In this document: piece after piece, positions 36,202 to 46,829 of the stretch
Layout: each line of letters starts with the position of its first letter
How positions within the stretch are numbered: the first letter of the stretch is position 1
Assembly: GCF_038396675.1 (NCBI RefSeq)
Contig: NC_088921.1
Span: forward strand, 46,223,501-46,287,500
Length of the DNA: 64,000 nt
Direction of reading: 5' to 3'
From: Hydra vulgaris
Lineage: Eukaryota; Cnidaria; Hydrozoa; Anthoathecata; Hydridae
The notes under the pieces: model-generated
The model's input: only the letters and a program-made list of their open reading frames with translations
Told to the model about the DNA's origin: nothing
Database searches by the model: none
Program-made: the position numbers and the translations under genes

Positions 36202-36209
<8 letters not shown>
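35731..36209. mobile_element. Long inverted-repeat (fold-back) element
   Basis: The left arm, 35731-about 35925 (TATAATAAAATAATACTGGA..., CACAAGGCCCTTACACATCA, CAACATG-type words), is mirrored by 36015-36209 with few mismatches, leaving a loop of roughly 90 bp. No ORF. A (TA)n tract of about 70 bp (36203-36273) continues from the right arm and another lies 64 bp left of the left arm. A MITE of unknown superfamily, or a hairpin-forming duplication. Confidence 0.85.
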
Positions 36210-36273
<64 letters not shown>

Positions 36274-36281
<8 letters not shown>

Positions 36282-36780
36282 TGAACTATTTATTAGTGAA
36301 AACATATGAAATCCAAAATTTTCTTTATAACATATATAGTACATTTTATAAATAAACCTCTACAATTTTCTTGGTATAACAACTCGATCATGATTAATAA
36401 CATCTCGATCATGATTAATAACAACTCTGTAAACATGAATTTTCTAATAATCTAAATCTTAATAAATTATAAACAATTAAACTTAAATAAAAATGTATGA
36501 AAATGATTAATGGTATATTAAATATAAAAAAACAAACATATAACACAATTATATCCTAAACCACAATTCATTCATGCAAGAGAAATTATTATACACTTAT
36601 TAATTTTGTTACTTTGTTTCCTTTTTTCTTATCCTCATTGTACACTAAAAGCTCCTTTAGCTGTACATCTTTCACAAGCATTGTTTCCGTTATGATTAAT
36701 TGTACCTTTAATAAATGCTCTTGCAGGCGCATAACATATATACCCTAATAACTACATTTTTTTTTTTTGTCTTAAAAATA
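36274..36780. other. Non-coding interval
   Basis: AT-rich, with a tandem AACTCGATCATGATTAATAACATCTCGATCATGATTAATAAC duplication at about 36379-36424 (two ~20-bp units). No gene. Confidence 0.4.
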
Positions 36781-37640
36781 TCAAAATATCCAATCTAACT
36801 GAAGTTGTTTGTATTCATTTAAAAAATCAAAAATTAAATCATCAATATTAGATGGTTTAGATTTTCCATAATATAATCCCACAATAAAAGGGTTAAAATT
36901 TACTATTCTACATAAAATAGGGCAAAGGTTTATTGATGTAGACCTAAATAAAGGTAAACCATAAATATTTACATCAATAAGTATTGTTTCAGTTATAAAA
37001 ATTGAAGAACCTCTGTTAGATGAAGAAACAGCTTTTAGTATACCAGTCTCAAGAACAAGGTAATAGTATTGACCACAACACTTGCTTTCGGCAGTAACTA
37101 ATTTTTGAGTCTGAAGCAAAGTTCTTTTATCATCGTCTGCCGAAAGATAAAAGAACTTTGCTTTAGACTCCAAAATCAAAAACTGTCAAAAGCAAGTATG
37201 TTGGCCAATACTATTACTTTGGTCTTGAGACTGGTATACTAAAAGCTGTTTCTGCAGATAGCAGAAGGCTTCTGCTATCAGTATAGCTAACAGCTCGTTT
37301 ACATATTCACGTGAACAACAGTGGTCTACTGCCCATTTCACCAGTTTATGATTAAGTGAAACATTGTTTTTCAATTTCTTCTGAGAAAAAAACTGTCGTT
37401 GTCACTTTGAGACAAATAATCATAAAGAAATTCTTCACTTTCATAATCGCTTTCCAAATTTTTGACATCTTCTATTTGATTGATGTTTTGTGTAAATTCT
37501 GAATTGTCATTATTTCTCTCGAGTTTCTTCTACTTACTACTAGAAGATGATTCTGCCAGAGCTAGAACATTAGAGTGGCATTTTCGTCAGTTTCTTAAAT
37601 AAGCCATCAATTTCTTTTATCGTAAGAACAAGTAGAAACT
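36781..37640 (-). pseudogene. CACTA-like transposase fragment, second copy, internally inverted
   Basis: From about 37510 down: an acidic N-terminal part (NLESDYESEEFLYDYLSQSDND), then NHKLVKWAVDHCCSREYVNELLAIL (37374 block). The 37179-36781 block reads LSADDDKRTLLQTQKLV, CCGQYYYLVLETGILKAV, IDVNIYGLPLFRSTSINLCPIL and VNFNPFIVGLYYGKSKPSNIDDL. This is the same order as the plus-strand gene at 22.1 kb, but diverged. About 37026-37135 is repeated as its own reverse complement at 37145-37250, duplicating the GQYYYLVLETG segment and wrecking the frame. The DYMH half is absent. The copy lies 0.4 kb from an ACGTT array, as in the first copy. Confidence 0.82.
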
Positions 37641-37799
37641 TGAATACTACATAAAACATTTTTGAAAATTAAAAGTTTCACACATAAACACCTCTATGTT
37701 GCACATTATACTAAAATATTATTTTAATTTTTTTTTTTTTCTCTTTAACTAATTTTACTTTAAGCACCAACTCAATGTACGGTTTTTTTTATGAGTTTT

Positions 37800-37866
37800 T
37801 TTTTGTCAACGTTGATTTAACGTTAAAACAACGTTTAAACGGTAACATTGTTTTAACGTTGTGACA
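37800..37866. repeat. ACGTT-rich element end, interrupted by Tc1 insertion
   Basis: CAACGTTGATTTAACGTTAAAACAACGTT... continues to AACGTTGTGACATA, where the Tc1-type element starts. It matches the style of the arrays at 21.1-21.6 kb and 30.9-31.1 kb and belongs to the opposite-strand transposase copy. Confidence 0.75.
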
Positions 37867-37868
37867 TA

Positions 37869-39418
37869 CAGTACTGTTCATAAGTTTAGAGCCACCTGTT
37901 TTTTTCATTATTTTGCGGCTTAAGTATGGTGAGGTTAACATTATAAGCATAACAATGCATATTGTAATTTGACAAGGTACGAATCTATTGATATTCATGA
38001 ATAATTGTGTATTAAACCAAATATAAATATTGATATTCATGAGTTCTTTAATATTATAGTCAATTTTTGAACATTTTAACATATTTTGGTAACTTAATGA
38101 TGTATTGGTATCAATGTTTTGGTTAATTCAGTTGTTATTTATGCTACTTTTTGGAATGTGTACACTAGTTAGATAATGTATTTAATGATATTTTCGTTTT
38201 TATTTTAGAGTTTGAGTGAAAATATTTTCTGAAATGGGCAAAGCTAAAAGCCTTAATTCAACTGTTCGGGCCCAGGTGGTGGTTTTGAAGGAAGTTAGTG
38301 GTTTAAGCCTAAATGATATAGCCAAAAAAATAAAAAAAAGTCGCCATGCTGTACAAAATGTGTATAAGAAACATTTGGAATCAAATACATTCACGGACAA
38401 ACCCAGATGTAGCCGTCCTAGAATGTCAACTTTACGTCAAGATAGAACCTTAAAACGCCTGGCCCTAACAAATCGTCGCCTTTCTTCCAAAATTTTGTCT
38501 CGACAGTGGCATGATGTTGGTGGACCTTTAATATCTCCAAAATCTGTTCGTCGTCGTTTGAATAAACAAGGTTTGAATGGTGGTGTTGCTATTAAAAAGC
38601 CTTTTATCTCCAAAATTAATCAGCAGAAGCGTCTCAAATTTGCACACGAATTTTTGCATTTTAGTGTTACTAATTGGCAAACGGTGTTGTGGTCTGATGA
38701 GTCCAAATTTAATTTAGCTGGTAATGATTCTCTACGTATTTTCGTTTGGCGTCGTCAAAATGAATCATATAAACCGGAATGTTCGCAGGGAACTGTAAAG
38801 CATGGTGGTGGTAGCATCATGGTGTGAGGTTGTATTTCATCTTTTGGGCCGAGCCAGTTGTATCAGGTGGAAGGAATCATGAATGGTGCCATGTATAGAG
38901 ATATTTTGCGAAAGCATTTGCTACCTTCAACAACAGCATTGTTTCCTGCAACTTTTCCATGGATCTTTCAGCAAGACAATGATCCTAAGCACACGTCCAA
39001 AGTGGCTAAAGATTTTCTAGCTGCTAATGGTGTTCAAGTCTTGCACTGGCCACCCCAGTCACCGGATTTGAACCCCATAGAAAATTTGTGGGATGAAATT
39101 GATCGCCGCTGTGCAGGCAAACGTGCTAGTAATAAACTTGAACTTTGGGACTTTATTTCTACCGCTTGGACTAGTATTACTGCTGTTGATTGCAAGAAGC
39201 TTGTTGACACTATACCAGCCCGGTTGGCTGAAGTAATTAAAAATAAAGGTGGATCTACTCATTATTAATATTTTAATACTCATTTTGGTACTAAAATGTT
39301 ATAACAATATATTTTGCATGTTTCAGTAATATATTATTTTGCTGCACTGGGGTTATGGCTTTATAATCTGCAAAAAACTAAAAAAAATGGGGTGGCTCTA
39401 AACTTATGACCAGTACTG
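37869..39418 (+). mobile_element. Tc1/mariner element, complete, TA target duplication
   Basis: Left end TA|CAGTACTGTTCATAAGTTTA (from 37869) mirrors the right end ...ACTTATGACCAGTACTG|TA (to 39418). Terminal repeats match over about 30 bp with few differences (TTTAGAGCCACC shared). TA flanks both ends, as expected for this superfamily. The 1,550-bp length is normal for an autonomous element. Confidence 0.95.
38234..39268 (+). pseudogene. Tc1-like DD34E transposase, full length with a single premature TGA
   Basis: ATG at 38234 (MGKAKSLNSTVRAQVVVLKE) is preferred over the in-frame upstream ATG at 38216 because conservation starts there. Two N-terminal helix-turn-helix regions (LSLNDIAKKIKKSRHAVQNV; then SPKSVRRRLNKQGL) are followed by the catalytic core: WSDESKFNL (first D, about 38697), QQDNDPKHTS (second D, about 38972), SPDLNPIENLWDE (E, about 39072). 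The tail EVIKNKGGSTHY is typical. At 38825-38827 the motif GSIMVWG reads GSIMV-TGA-G: one G-to-A change in the Trp codon stops an otherwise open 344-codon frame. The element is therefore very young or recently inactivated. It cuts and pastes between TA sites. Confidence 0.95.
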
Positions 39419-39429
39419 TAGTTGAACAA

Positions 39430-40690
39430 TGTCTCATAATTAGTTTTTCCTTCATCATATATATATACTGATATGTGTAATCCGATATTAAACAAAAACA
39501 GTGTTTACTTTTTCATTAATTGAAATCTATTTTTGCAAAAAATAATTTTATTATTTATTACAGCTTGTTGAAAATGTCAACCAAAAAAAAGAAAATACAA
39601 CGTTTTATATGTCACCTACAGTTTCACTTTTGTTACTTAACGAGATGGAACCGAAAAGCCACAGTGCTTTTTATGTGATATAACGCTTGCTGATGTAAAA
39701 AACCAGCAAAATTGTGTGAAAGAAGCAAAAATGTCAGAACATCTTAAATCTGTCCACTCAGGAAACGCATTTAATAATGTTATCATTTTTTGTACCAAGA
39801 AGCTCAATTTGCAAAAAATGGCACATTACCCAAACTAGGTTTTATTCCAACACAACCATGTTTAAAAGAATTATACAAAGTTGCATATTGCATATTGCAA
39901 AAATTCTTCTAAATTCTTGTTTAATGGACATAGTAGAACTTGTGTGTGGTAGCAATTAAATAAGAAAGTTGAAGCGATGTCTTCGTTAAATAATTTCATT
40001 CATTCTAGAATTGTTAATATGCCTTCAAACATTTTGCAGCAGGTCATTAATGAACAGAACAAAAGTTTTTGTCCAGTTGTTTGCCAATTCCATTCAGCAA
40101 ACAACTGGACAGGAACACAGATGTAATCTTACTGGATGAGATTACTATGTAGCCAGCTCTTGGTGTTTGTACGTTAGGTAAATATAAAAACACAAAGTAT
40201 GAAAGAAGAGTTTTTGTTTTGCGACTTTTGGGAACTATAAAAATAAAAGATGTTTTTAGAATGATAAAAAGTTCTCTTGAAAAACATAACATTGATTAAA
40301 AAAATAAGTTTGGCAGGTTGTGTACAGATGGAACATCTACAATCCTTGAAAACACTGGAAACCTTGGTCAAGAAAGAGGTGGCTAATGTTATGATAACTC
40401 ATTGCTTTTTACACCGACATGCATTCGCATCAAAAACTTTGCCTACTATTTTTGTGAGAAGTTATGATCATGTGGATCAAAATAACTAACTTCATAAGAG
40501 CTTGAGCTTTGAACCACCGGCTATTTAGATGACCACAAAGTACATCAATCATGAAGATCTTATTAAAGATTATTTAATGGACAAGAGATCCAAAGCAATA
40601 TCGCGAGTTGAATTTCATGCAAAAGATTTTTATTTTAGTGTAGGTTATGACAAGCTTATACATATCCTAAACTACATTAAAACCACGATG
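39430..40690 (+). pseudogene. ZBED/hAT-type (FAM200-like) transposase-derived pseudogene
   Basis: From about 39569 the translation, over several frames, gives YSFTFVT*RDGTEKPQCFLC, then LADVKNQQNC and SEHLKSVHS, a BED-type zinc finger (CxxC ... HxxxxH). Next come EAMSSLNNFIHSRIVNM and NILQQVINEQ. At about 40310 GLCTDGTSTILENTGN-like text (LCTDG motif) and ITHCFLHRHAFASKTLP mark the hAT catalytic-domain region. Frames change every 100-200 bp and stops are frequent, so it is a relic. No terminal repeats seen. It may be a dead hAT copy or a retired domesticated gene; the former is more likely given the surroundings. Confidence 0.75.
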
Positions 40691-40764
40691 AGAGGGTAGT
40701 TACCCTCTCCTTGTTAAATGAGCAATGTCCATATTAATTCCATTTGCTACTACGTACCTTTATA

Positions 40765-41590
40765 AGTGAACGTAAAGATTAAACAATAAAATTGCTAACA
40801 TCTCCATGAAAGTTGCTAAAAGTATTGGAATTATATATAAAGCTAGACATATGTTAAATAGAAAACAATTAAAACAGCTATATTATTCGTTTACACACTG
40901 ACATTTAAATGATGCAAATATTGTAAAGGGAATCACACATAAAAGTAAACTTAAATCTTTTTATCAGCATAAGAAACACGCAGCTCGCTTAATTACTTTT
41001 GTAAATCGTTTTTCAAATTCAAAACAGCTTCTAAGAGAAATTAGAGCCTTAACTGTATATACATTAACTAAATGTTTTTAATATTTTACGTTTTATCTTT
41101 AAATGTAAAAATCATTTATCTCCTAATGTATTTATAAACCTCTATAATGTAAAACTTATAGACAAATACAATCTTCATAATAGAAATATCTCCAAAAACA
41201 ATTATGACAAGCTAAATTATATTTAAAAATTTATATCTAAAATATATTTTTTATAGCGGTCCTATTTTAAGGAACAAAATAGTTTTGCCTAATTTCGATT
41301 TGCCTTTGAGACGGACTTTTACTTCTCTCAAACGGAAATTTAAAAAAGTAATTTTTCAACAGAAAATATCTTTTCTTGATTTTAGTTGTTTTTTGTTTCA
41401 TATATTTTATCCAGTTTTTTTTTATTTTATATGCACAGTTGTATATAGTTTATGCTGATTTTATTGGTTTACTTTGATTATTTTATTATTATATTCGATA
41501 TTGTAAAGGCCTTTATGAAAAGATCATATTATCTTCTGGAAGTCCTGCCGATTATATTTGTAATAAAGCATTAGCGTCAATAAAATCTAA
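40765..41590 (+). pseudogene. LINE 3' end (C-terminal RT/thumb region), 5'-truncated
   Basis: Translation from 40800: SMKVAKSIGIIYKARHMLNR, then YHAANIVKGITHKSKLKS-like and QHKKHAARLITFVNRFSNSK, followed by KCKNHLSPNVFINLY and a shifted FDFALETDF..FKRK ending. This is the C-terminal part of CR1/jockey-type LINE proteins, related to the copy at 59.7-61.4 kb. The 3'UTR (41395-41580) contains GGAAGTCCTGCCGATTATAT and AATAAAG. It begins abruptly after the ZBED relic, as expected for a 5'-truncated insertion. Confidence 0.75.
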
Positions 41591-41594
41591 AAAT

Positions 41595-41694
41595 CGTAAC
41601 CGGTAAGCATAATTTGAAACCCTATACAGGCTCAGAATAGGCAGAGATATGCGCAATCTGATTCGCTGATTTTGAAAGAGAGGCTTTTGCGCGT
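41595..41694 (+). repeat. Inverted-repeat arm, left (partner 44944-45029)
   Basis: CCGGTAAGCATAATTTGAAA ... CTGATTCGCTGATTTTGAAA ... GAGAGGC is mirrored at 44944-45029 with roughly 90% identity. The arms stand 3.25 kb apart and face inward. Confidence 0.8.
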
Positions 41695-41699
41695 AAGTG

Positions 41700-42835
41700 T
41701 AAATCAAAACAAATGTCAAAAAACGTATTGATTAATGAAAGTGAAACTGAGTAATTGCCAAATAATAATAACAAAAAAAGTATGATTTTTTTATCCGATT
41801 TTGTACAATATAGTACTAATATTTTTACAAAACTTCACAACTCAAAACATCCGTGATTTTCATAATATTTTCTTAAAAATAAAGATTTAAAAAATTTAGT
41901 TTGTTTTCCTAATGGTTTTTATAACTCTAAGATATAAAAATGACAACCATTGTAACGAACTATAAACCAGATGGTAAAACTTGACTATGCTGTGATTCCT
42001 TAGAATGAAACAGTTTTAAAATTTACCTAGTAATATCAATTGAATATTATTAACTTGATACAAGTTTTTTCAAACTAAGTTCCCATTAATCCTATTATAT
42101 AACAAGAAAACTATTTTTAAAAAGAACCTAATTTCTTTTCACATTTTTACCCTTATTATTCCCATATATAAATTGTATACATCACTAAAGCATTTCAAGT
42201 TTAAGAATATTGAATATTTAACTAGCCAAGATAATTTTCAACACTCTCAAAATAAAAGCAATTGCAAGCGAGAGCTGATTTAGATTGCCTTTAATAATGT
42301 ATAGTAATAAAAGATTACAAAGCATTGTAGCATAATAAGCTATAAGAAAAAAATTATAACCTGATGTCCACAAGTGTGTTTTGATATAGTAAACTGATTA
42401 CAAAAAGGCATAACTCTTAACTTACCACACCTTTATGAAAAACTAAGTGTAAAAATATATACATATATATTGGTTATTGTATTCTATAAATGGTAAAAAA
42501 TGTTTACCTTTGATAGCAACTGATGGTAAATAATATCAAATAAAGCAACAAAGTTTGATAAATTTTACATTTATTATGCTATCAATTTATTTAACACTAT
42601 ATACTCCTGAAGGAAAAAAATGAAAGTAAAAAACTATTTATCTTTCATATTTCCAAATTTTATGAATAGTTTTATTATGTAATCTTAGGTATAACCAATA
42701 TAATCGAGTGTGCTTTTTTTGAATTTCTGTGAACACCACTTGTATAATAGTATAAAAATAGGACGTGTCATGTTTTATCGTGAAGTAATACAATTAAATT
42801 TTTTTTGAAAACTTACTTCTTCAAATGTTAAAGCT
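41700..42835. other. Non-coding AT-rich interval
   Basis: No gene or recognisable repeat beyond the flanking arms. Confidence 0.4.
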
Positions 42836-44031
42836 TGTTTTGATGAAGTTTATTTCATTACAATAATTGCCATAATTCACCTTCATTTGGTTAAGTTTTT
42901 TAACTTCAATACTCTTTGCTAGCTTGTAATATCAACACTTATATGTAACTGTACAAAAGAGCTGTTCAGTAGATAAACAAATAAATATCACTTTTTTTGT
43001 TAAATTTTCCAATAGATTATTAATATACAATTTTTATCCTATTTTCATAATAGTTAAAATACGCGACCAAACTTTTTTTAATTTTTCACAAAGTGTTTGA
43101 AGATTTAAGAATGATGTTTTATTAAAGTTAAGTGAATAAAAATATTGACATACACCTTATCAGCCTTTTCAAAATTTAGGTTAAACAGTAACTTCTTCAG
43201 AGTTCATAGATTTACATGGAACATGTAAGCTAGTTTGATAAAACATCTGTAAAAATTTTCTTTTTCCAAAAATTTAAATGTTAAAATATTTATAATTAAC
43301 AAGTTGGTATAAAGATGCAGTAAAGAGCTTAGAACAACCTCCATCTCAGCTTAAAATTTAAACTTTGCATACTTTAAGTATTTTACCAGTAGTCTGGACT
43401 GCATATGCATATAAACTTTGTATTGATCATGTTTTATAGAACATGGACATTACATTTGACAAGAAACACATTTAGAAATCTTGCAAAATTGCACACATGC
43501 AAATTCAAGTTAAATATTTCAAGAGTCTATATATACTAAACACATTTGATAATAAAAAAAAATTCATAGCATGACAACTAATTTTGTTCTTTTTTTTTGT
43601 AGTTTTTTATTACTCTTCTTTCATTATAACATTTGATTTTAACCACTTAGTTTGGTTTTTTAAATCTTTTTTTTTTTCAACTATTACAATACAAAAATGC
43701 CACAATCATTTGCCATAATCCACTTTTATTTGGTTAACTTATTTGACTTCAATAATTTTTCTTGCATTAATGTCAGTGTTTATATGTAACTGTACAAAAA
43801 AATAATGTTCAGTTAGCAAATAATATTTTATATCAAGGTTAATGTAGCCTGCCAAAAAATTTTTAATTTTCAAAAAGTGTTAAACGGTTTAGGGCGATGT
43901 TTTATTAGAGTTATGTAATAAAAAAATAAATCTGTCTCCTCCAAACTATGGTTGAAACAAAACATGAAAACAAAATCTCCTCAGAGCTCACATGGAGCAT
44001 GTAAGCTAGTTTTGAAATCAGTAAAAATTTT

Positions 44032-44416
44032 GGTAATTAACACAGTTAAGCGGCCTAAAATAATTTTATTTTTTCACTTGTTGCGCTCTCGTCAGAGGAG
44101 GCTTTTTAACCATTAGGAATATTAAGTGAAATAATAAAAGAAAAAAGATTGCTACCCCATGCCAAACCCTTAGTCGGTGTAGCAGCACTTCCTTGTAGCA
44201 GCAGGCTATAAGATAATCAATGTAGCAACACTCCCTTGTAGCAACAGGCTATAAGATAGTTAATGTAGCAGCACTCTTTGTAGCTGCTATATACTGAAGC
44301 CAATAAATATTCCTTAAGTTTATATTAAAAAGTCACTACTTTGAGCAAGTTTTCACACGAGAGCGCAACAAGCGAAAAAATAAAATTATTTTAGGCCGCT
44401 TAACTGTAGATTTACC
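44032..44416. mobile_element. 385-bp MITE with 8-bp target duplication (AAAATTTT)
   Basis: Ends GGTAATTAACACAGTTAAGC and the mirror of GCTTAACTGTAGATTTACC are inverted, and the terminal repeat continues through GGCCTAAAATAATTTTATTTT. AAAATTTT flanks both sides (44024-44031, 44417-44424). Unit A, the empty paralogous site, reads GTAAAAATTTTCTTT straight through at about 43249. Internal near-repeats of GTAGCAGCACT...GGCTATAAGATA. A second copy lies at about 47820-48163. Confidence 0.92.
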
Positions 44417-44534
44417 AAAATTTTCTTTATTTAAAAACTCTAATGTTCAACTCTTTATAATTAATATGTAAATCAATTTATAAATAAAGTTCTTCACCAG
44501 TTGTCTGGTAAAACTGCATATAACCTTTATAGGC

Positions 44535-44597
44535 AAAGTTTATATACAGTTGTACGAGACTACCTATAGTAGTCTCGTACAACTGTATATAAACTTT
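44535..44597. repeat. 63-bp palindrome
   Basis: AAAGTTTATATACAGTTGTA...GACTAC / GTAGTC...TACAACTGTATATAAACTTT around a CTATA centre. It is absent from unit A, where ATATAAACTTTGTATT occurs once, so it arose by a local inverted duplication in unit B. Two overlapping open frames on opposite strands here are artefacts of it. Confidence 0.9.
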
Positions 44598-44943
44598 GTA
44601 TTTGAGCATGCTTCAAGGCCAAGAACATATTTTACGAGAAATGCATTTATAAATCTTTCCGAATTTACTTCAACACATAAATCTTTTTTCCATTTCTTTA
44701 AATTAACATCAGATAAAACCTCCATCATCAAGGTAAACTTTATTGAAATTTTGAGATTTTTACGAGTGAAAATTCTCTTGTACAATTAGATTTTGATACC
44801 TTTTAAATACTCTGAAGAGTACTAAAATAAAATAAATTTCCTAATACAAAATTTGTATTGATAAACTTAGTTAATCATTACTATGAAATTTATTTCAATA
44901 ATCTGCTTAGATATTAAATATATTTTTCAACAAATACGCACTT

Positions 44944-45362
44944 GCCTCTCTTTCAAAATCAGCGAATCAGATTGCTCATATTTCTGTCTATTCTGAGCCT
45001 GAATATGGTTTCAAAATATGCAACCGGTAAAGGTTTATTTTTCCTTTTTTTTTTCTCTCCCTATACATTTACAATTGAACCTGTTATTTCGAAAAGGGCA
45101 CAAGTCCATTTACTAAAACTTTTCAAAATCAACAAAAATATGAATTTTATTAAAATAATGTCAAGGCTGCTAAAGAAATTAAACATAGAAGTAGATAAAT
45201 AAAGAGCGTATATAACTTATGTATTTTTTATTTTTTATAAAAAAAACATAAATCATACAGAAATTTTTAATTCAAACTTATAAACTAACTGTTAAAAGTT
45301 TTGGACTTATGTCCTTTTCGAAATGACAGGTTCAATTATGTTTGGAAAGGGGTTTGCCAGGT
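44944..45362. repeat. Inverted-repeat arm, right, followed by MITE-like unit
   Basis: 44944-45029 is the reverse of the 41595 arm. Adjacent 45030-45362 has its own inverted ends (GAACCTGTTATTTCGAAAAG at about 45076 mirrored by CTTTTCGAAATGACAGGTTC at about 45313; outer end GGGGTTTGCCAGG). A diverged copy in the same orientation occurs at about 47454-47716 (AACCTGTCATTTT ... CAGTAGATAAATAAA). Confidence 0.65.
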
Positions 45363-46700
45363 TGCTAAAATTTTAAATGTGGTCCATGACTACATTTAAA
45401 AAAGTCCAACTCCAGTAACTGCCTGTTCTTCAGTTTATTGAAATCAATCATAAAGTTGAATGTCTTTGCTGCCACTATATTAATATGCCTTTTGTTAACA
45501 TTATAAATTACAAAAATTACAATTATAAACAATCTGGCTATAGCAAGAATCAGATAAGTTATCCTATCACCGAGCTCCATTACATTGCTGTTTTTAGGTT
45601 ACATAGATATTAAATAACGGTATATACACACAAAACTTTAGAAACAAAATAAACTTTACAAACAGTACTTCAATTGAATAATTAAAGAAATAAAATAAGA
45701 CAAAAGAGAGATAACCATGAAAGTCTACCCAGAGGCAATTTTTGAGGAATATAGTTTAAATATCAACAAAACCAAAAGAGAAAAAAAATAGTAACAATCC
45801 AGCAAACTCTCTATGCATAGAGAGTTTGCTGGGATAGGATGTAATAATAAAAGAAAAGTGATAACGACTTTCAATGTTTGATAAATTTAAACCTTTTAAA
45901 TTATTTTCAAAAAATATGTTTTAAATCAAATATATTAAGTTCTATATTTAAGAAATATTGTTGAGAATTTGCCTTAAAACTTTCCAAAGTGCAGAGTAAA
46001 TTAGTCTTAAAACTTTCCAAAGTGCAGTGTTTTTCATCAGAAGTATGAAGAAAGTTTTTTTCAAAAAAAAGAATCAATGTATTGAATGTGGAGTTATTCT
46101 TCAAACTAAACTTTCTCATAAATATCCAACTAAAAATTAGATGAATGTTTATGAGAAATCTCATTTTAACTAAGATTGAAATGTTACTGGAGATAACCAC
46201 GCTTTACTTTAAACATAAATAGTATCACATGGTGAATATTAAGTTTATTCCAAACTTATTGCAAGATCTACCTTTATCTTCTTTATGCTTTAAAATTTAA
46301 TTTTTAATATTATGGTAACATGTATGATCTTGCTTTTAAAGTTTATTCAATGGTTTAACACTCCTTAAACACAAAATGTAAGGTTTGTAATATTTATACA
46401 AGTTTGAGCTATATTTTTTTGTCATTTAATGGCAAATAAATAAAAGGTATAACTTGTGTAAGCTGGTACTTTTATTATCTGGTAATGTAAGCTTAACTTT
46501 AATAAATTGATACTTAAACATGCACGCTTAAGTACCAGCTTAGCATAAATAAGTTTGAATTTTGTAAGCCTCACTTTTAAAAGCATACGTGTTATACAAT
46601 TATTTACGGGTTATGCGAACGTGTTGAACCGTTGAATTTTTTAAACAAGAACATTGATGTAATGGTTTGCTTCACCAGCATTTGTTATATATAATGACAT
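45363..46700. other. Non-coding interval upstream of the hnRNP gene
   Basis: Contains a perfect 34-bp palindrome CCAGCAAACTCTCTATGC / GCATAGAGAGTTTGCTGG at 45797-45830, a 30-bp tandem duplication (CTTAAAACTTTCCAAAGTGCAG at about 45973 and 46003) and an imperfect stem (TAAGCTGGTACTT 46462 / AAGTACCAGCTTA 46530). No gene. Confidence 0.55.
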
Positions 46701-46719
46701 TATAACAATTAATTCCACG

Positions 46720-46829
46720 TAAAGCCGTGCATTATCTCCTCTGAATACCAAGACCAAATGTTTCAGTTAAATCCTCTTGGTAGAACCCCGCGCTGAGACG
46801 ACGCTAGTCCTTTAAGTTTCGAAGCCATG
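46720..46829 (+). other. Putative 5'UTR/first exon of the hnRNP gene
   Basis: A less AT-rich stretch (CCTCTTGGTAGAACCCCGCGCTGAGACGACGC) ends GAAGCC-ATG|GTTTGT: a good initiation context with the ATG as the last codon before a GT donor at 46830. Exon 2 (48307) is open upstream of its own ATG at 48334 (NNAYANDGP), so translation most likely begins here. The transcription start is not visible, and the exon assignment is inference; the internal ATG at 48334 is the alternative. Confidence 0.55.

Larger units (their letters stand above)
42836..44700. repeat. Two diverged tandem copies of an ~0.8-kb non-coding unit
   Basis: Unit A (about 42836-43480) and unit B (about 43670-44680, MITE excluded) share in the same order: CATAATTCACCTTCATTTGG / CATAATCCACTTTTATTTGG, then TATATGTAACTGTACAAAA, then GATGTTTTATTAAAGTTAAG-like text, then ACATGGAACATGTAAGCTAG / ACATGGAGCATGTAAGCTAG, then GTAAAAATTTT, then TGTCTGG...CTGCATAT...AAACTTTGTATT. 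No open frame is conserved between them. A MITE is inserted only in unit B. Confidence 0.75.

Noticed and set aside
44550-44789. Overlapping open frames of about 75 codons on both strands
   Set aside because: They start in a palindrome and have no recognisable similarity; unit A of the duplication does not preserve the frame.
45907-46200. 97-codon minus-strand open frame with a repeated CTLESFK motif
   Set aside because: The repeat reflects a 30-bp tandem DNA duplication; no conserved domain and AT-driven composition.
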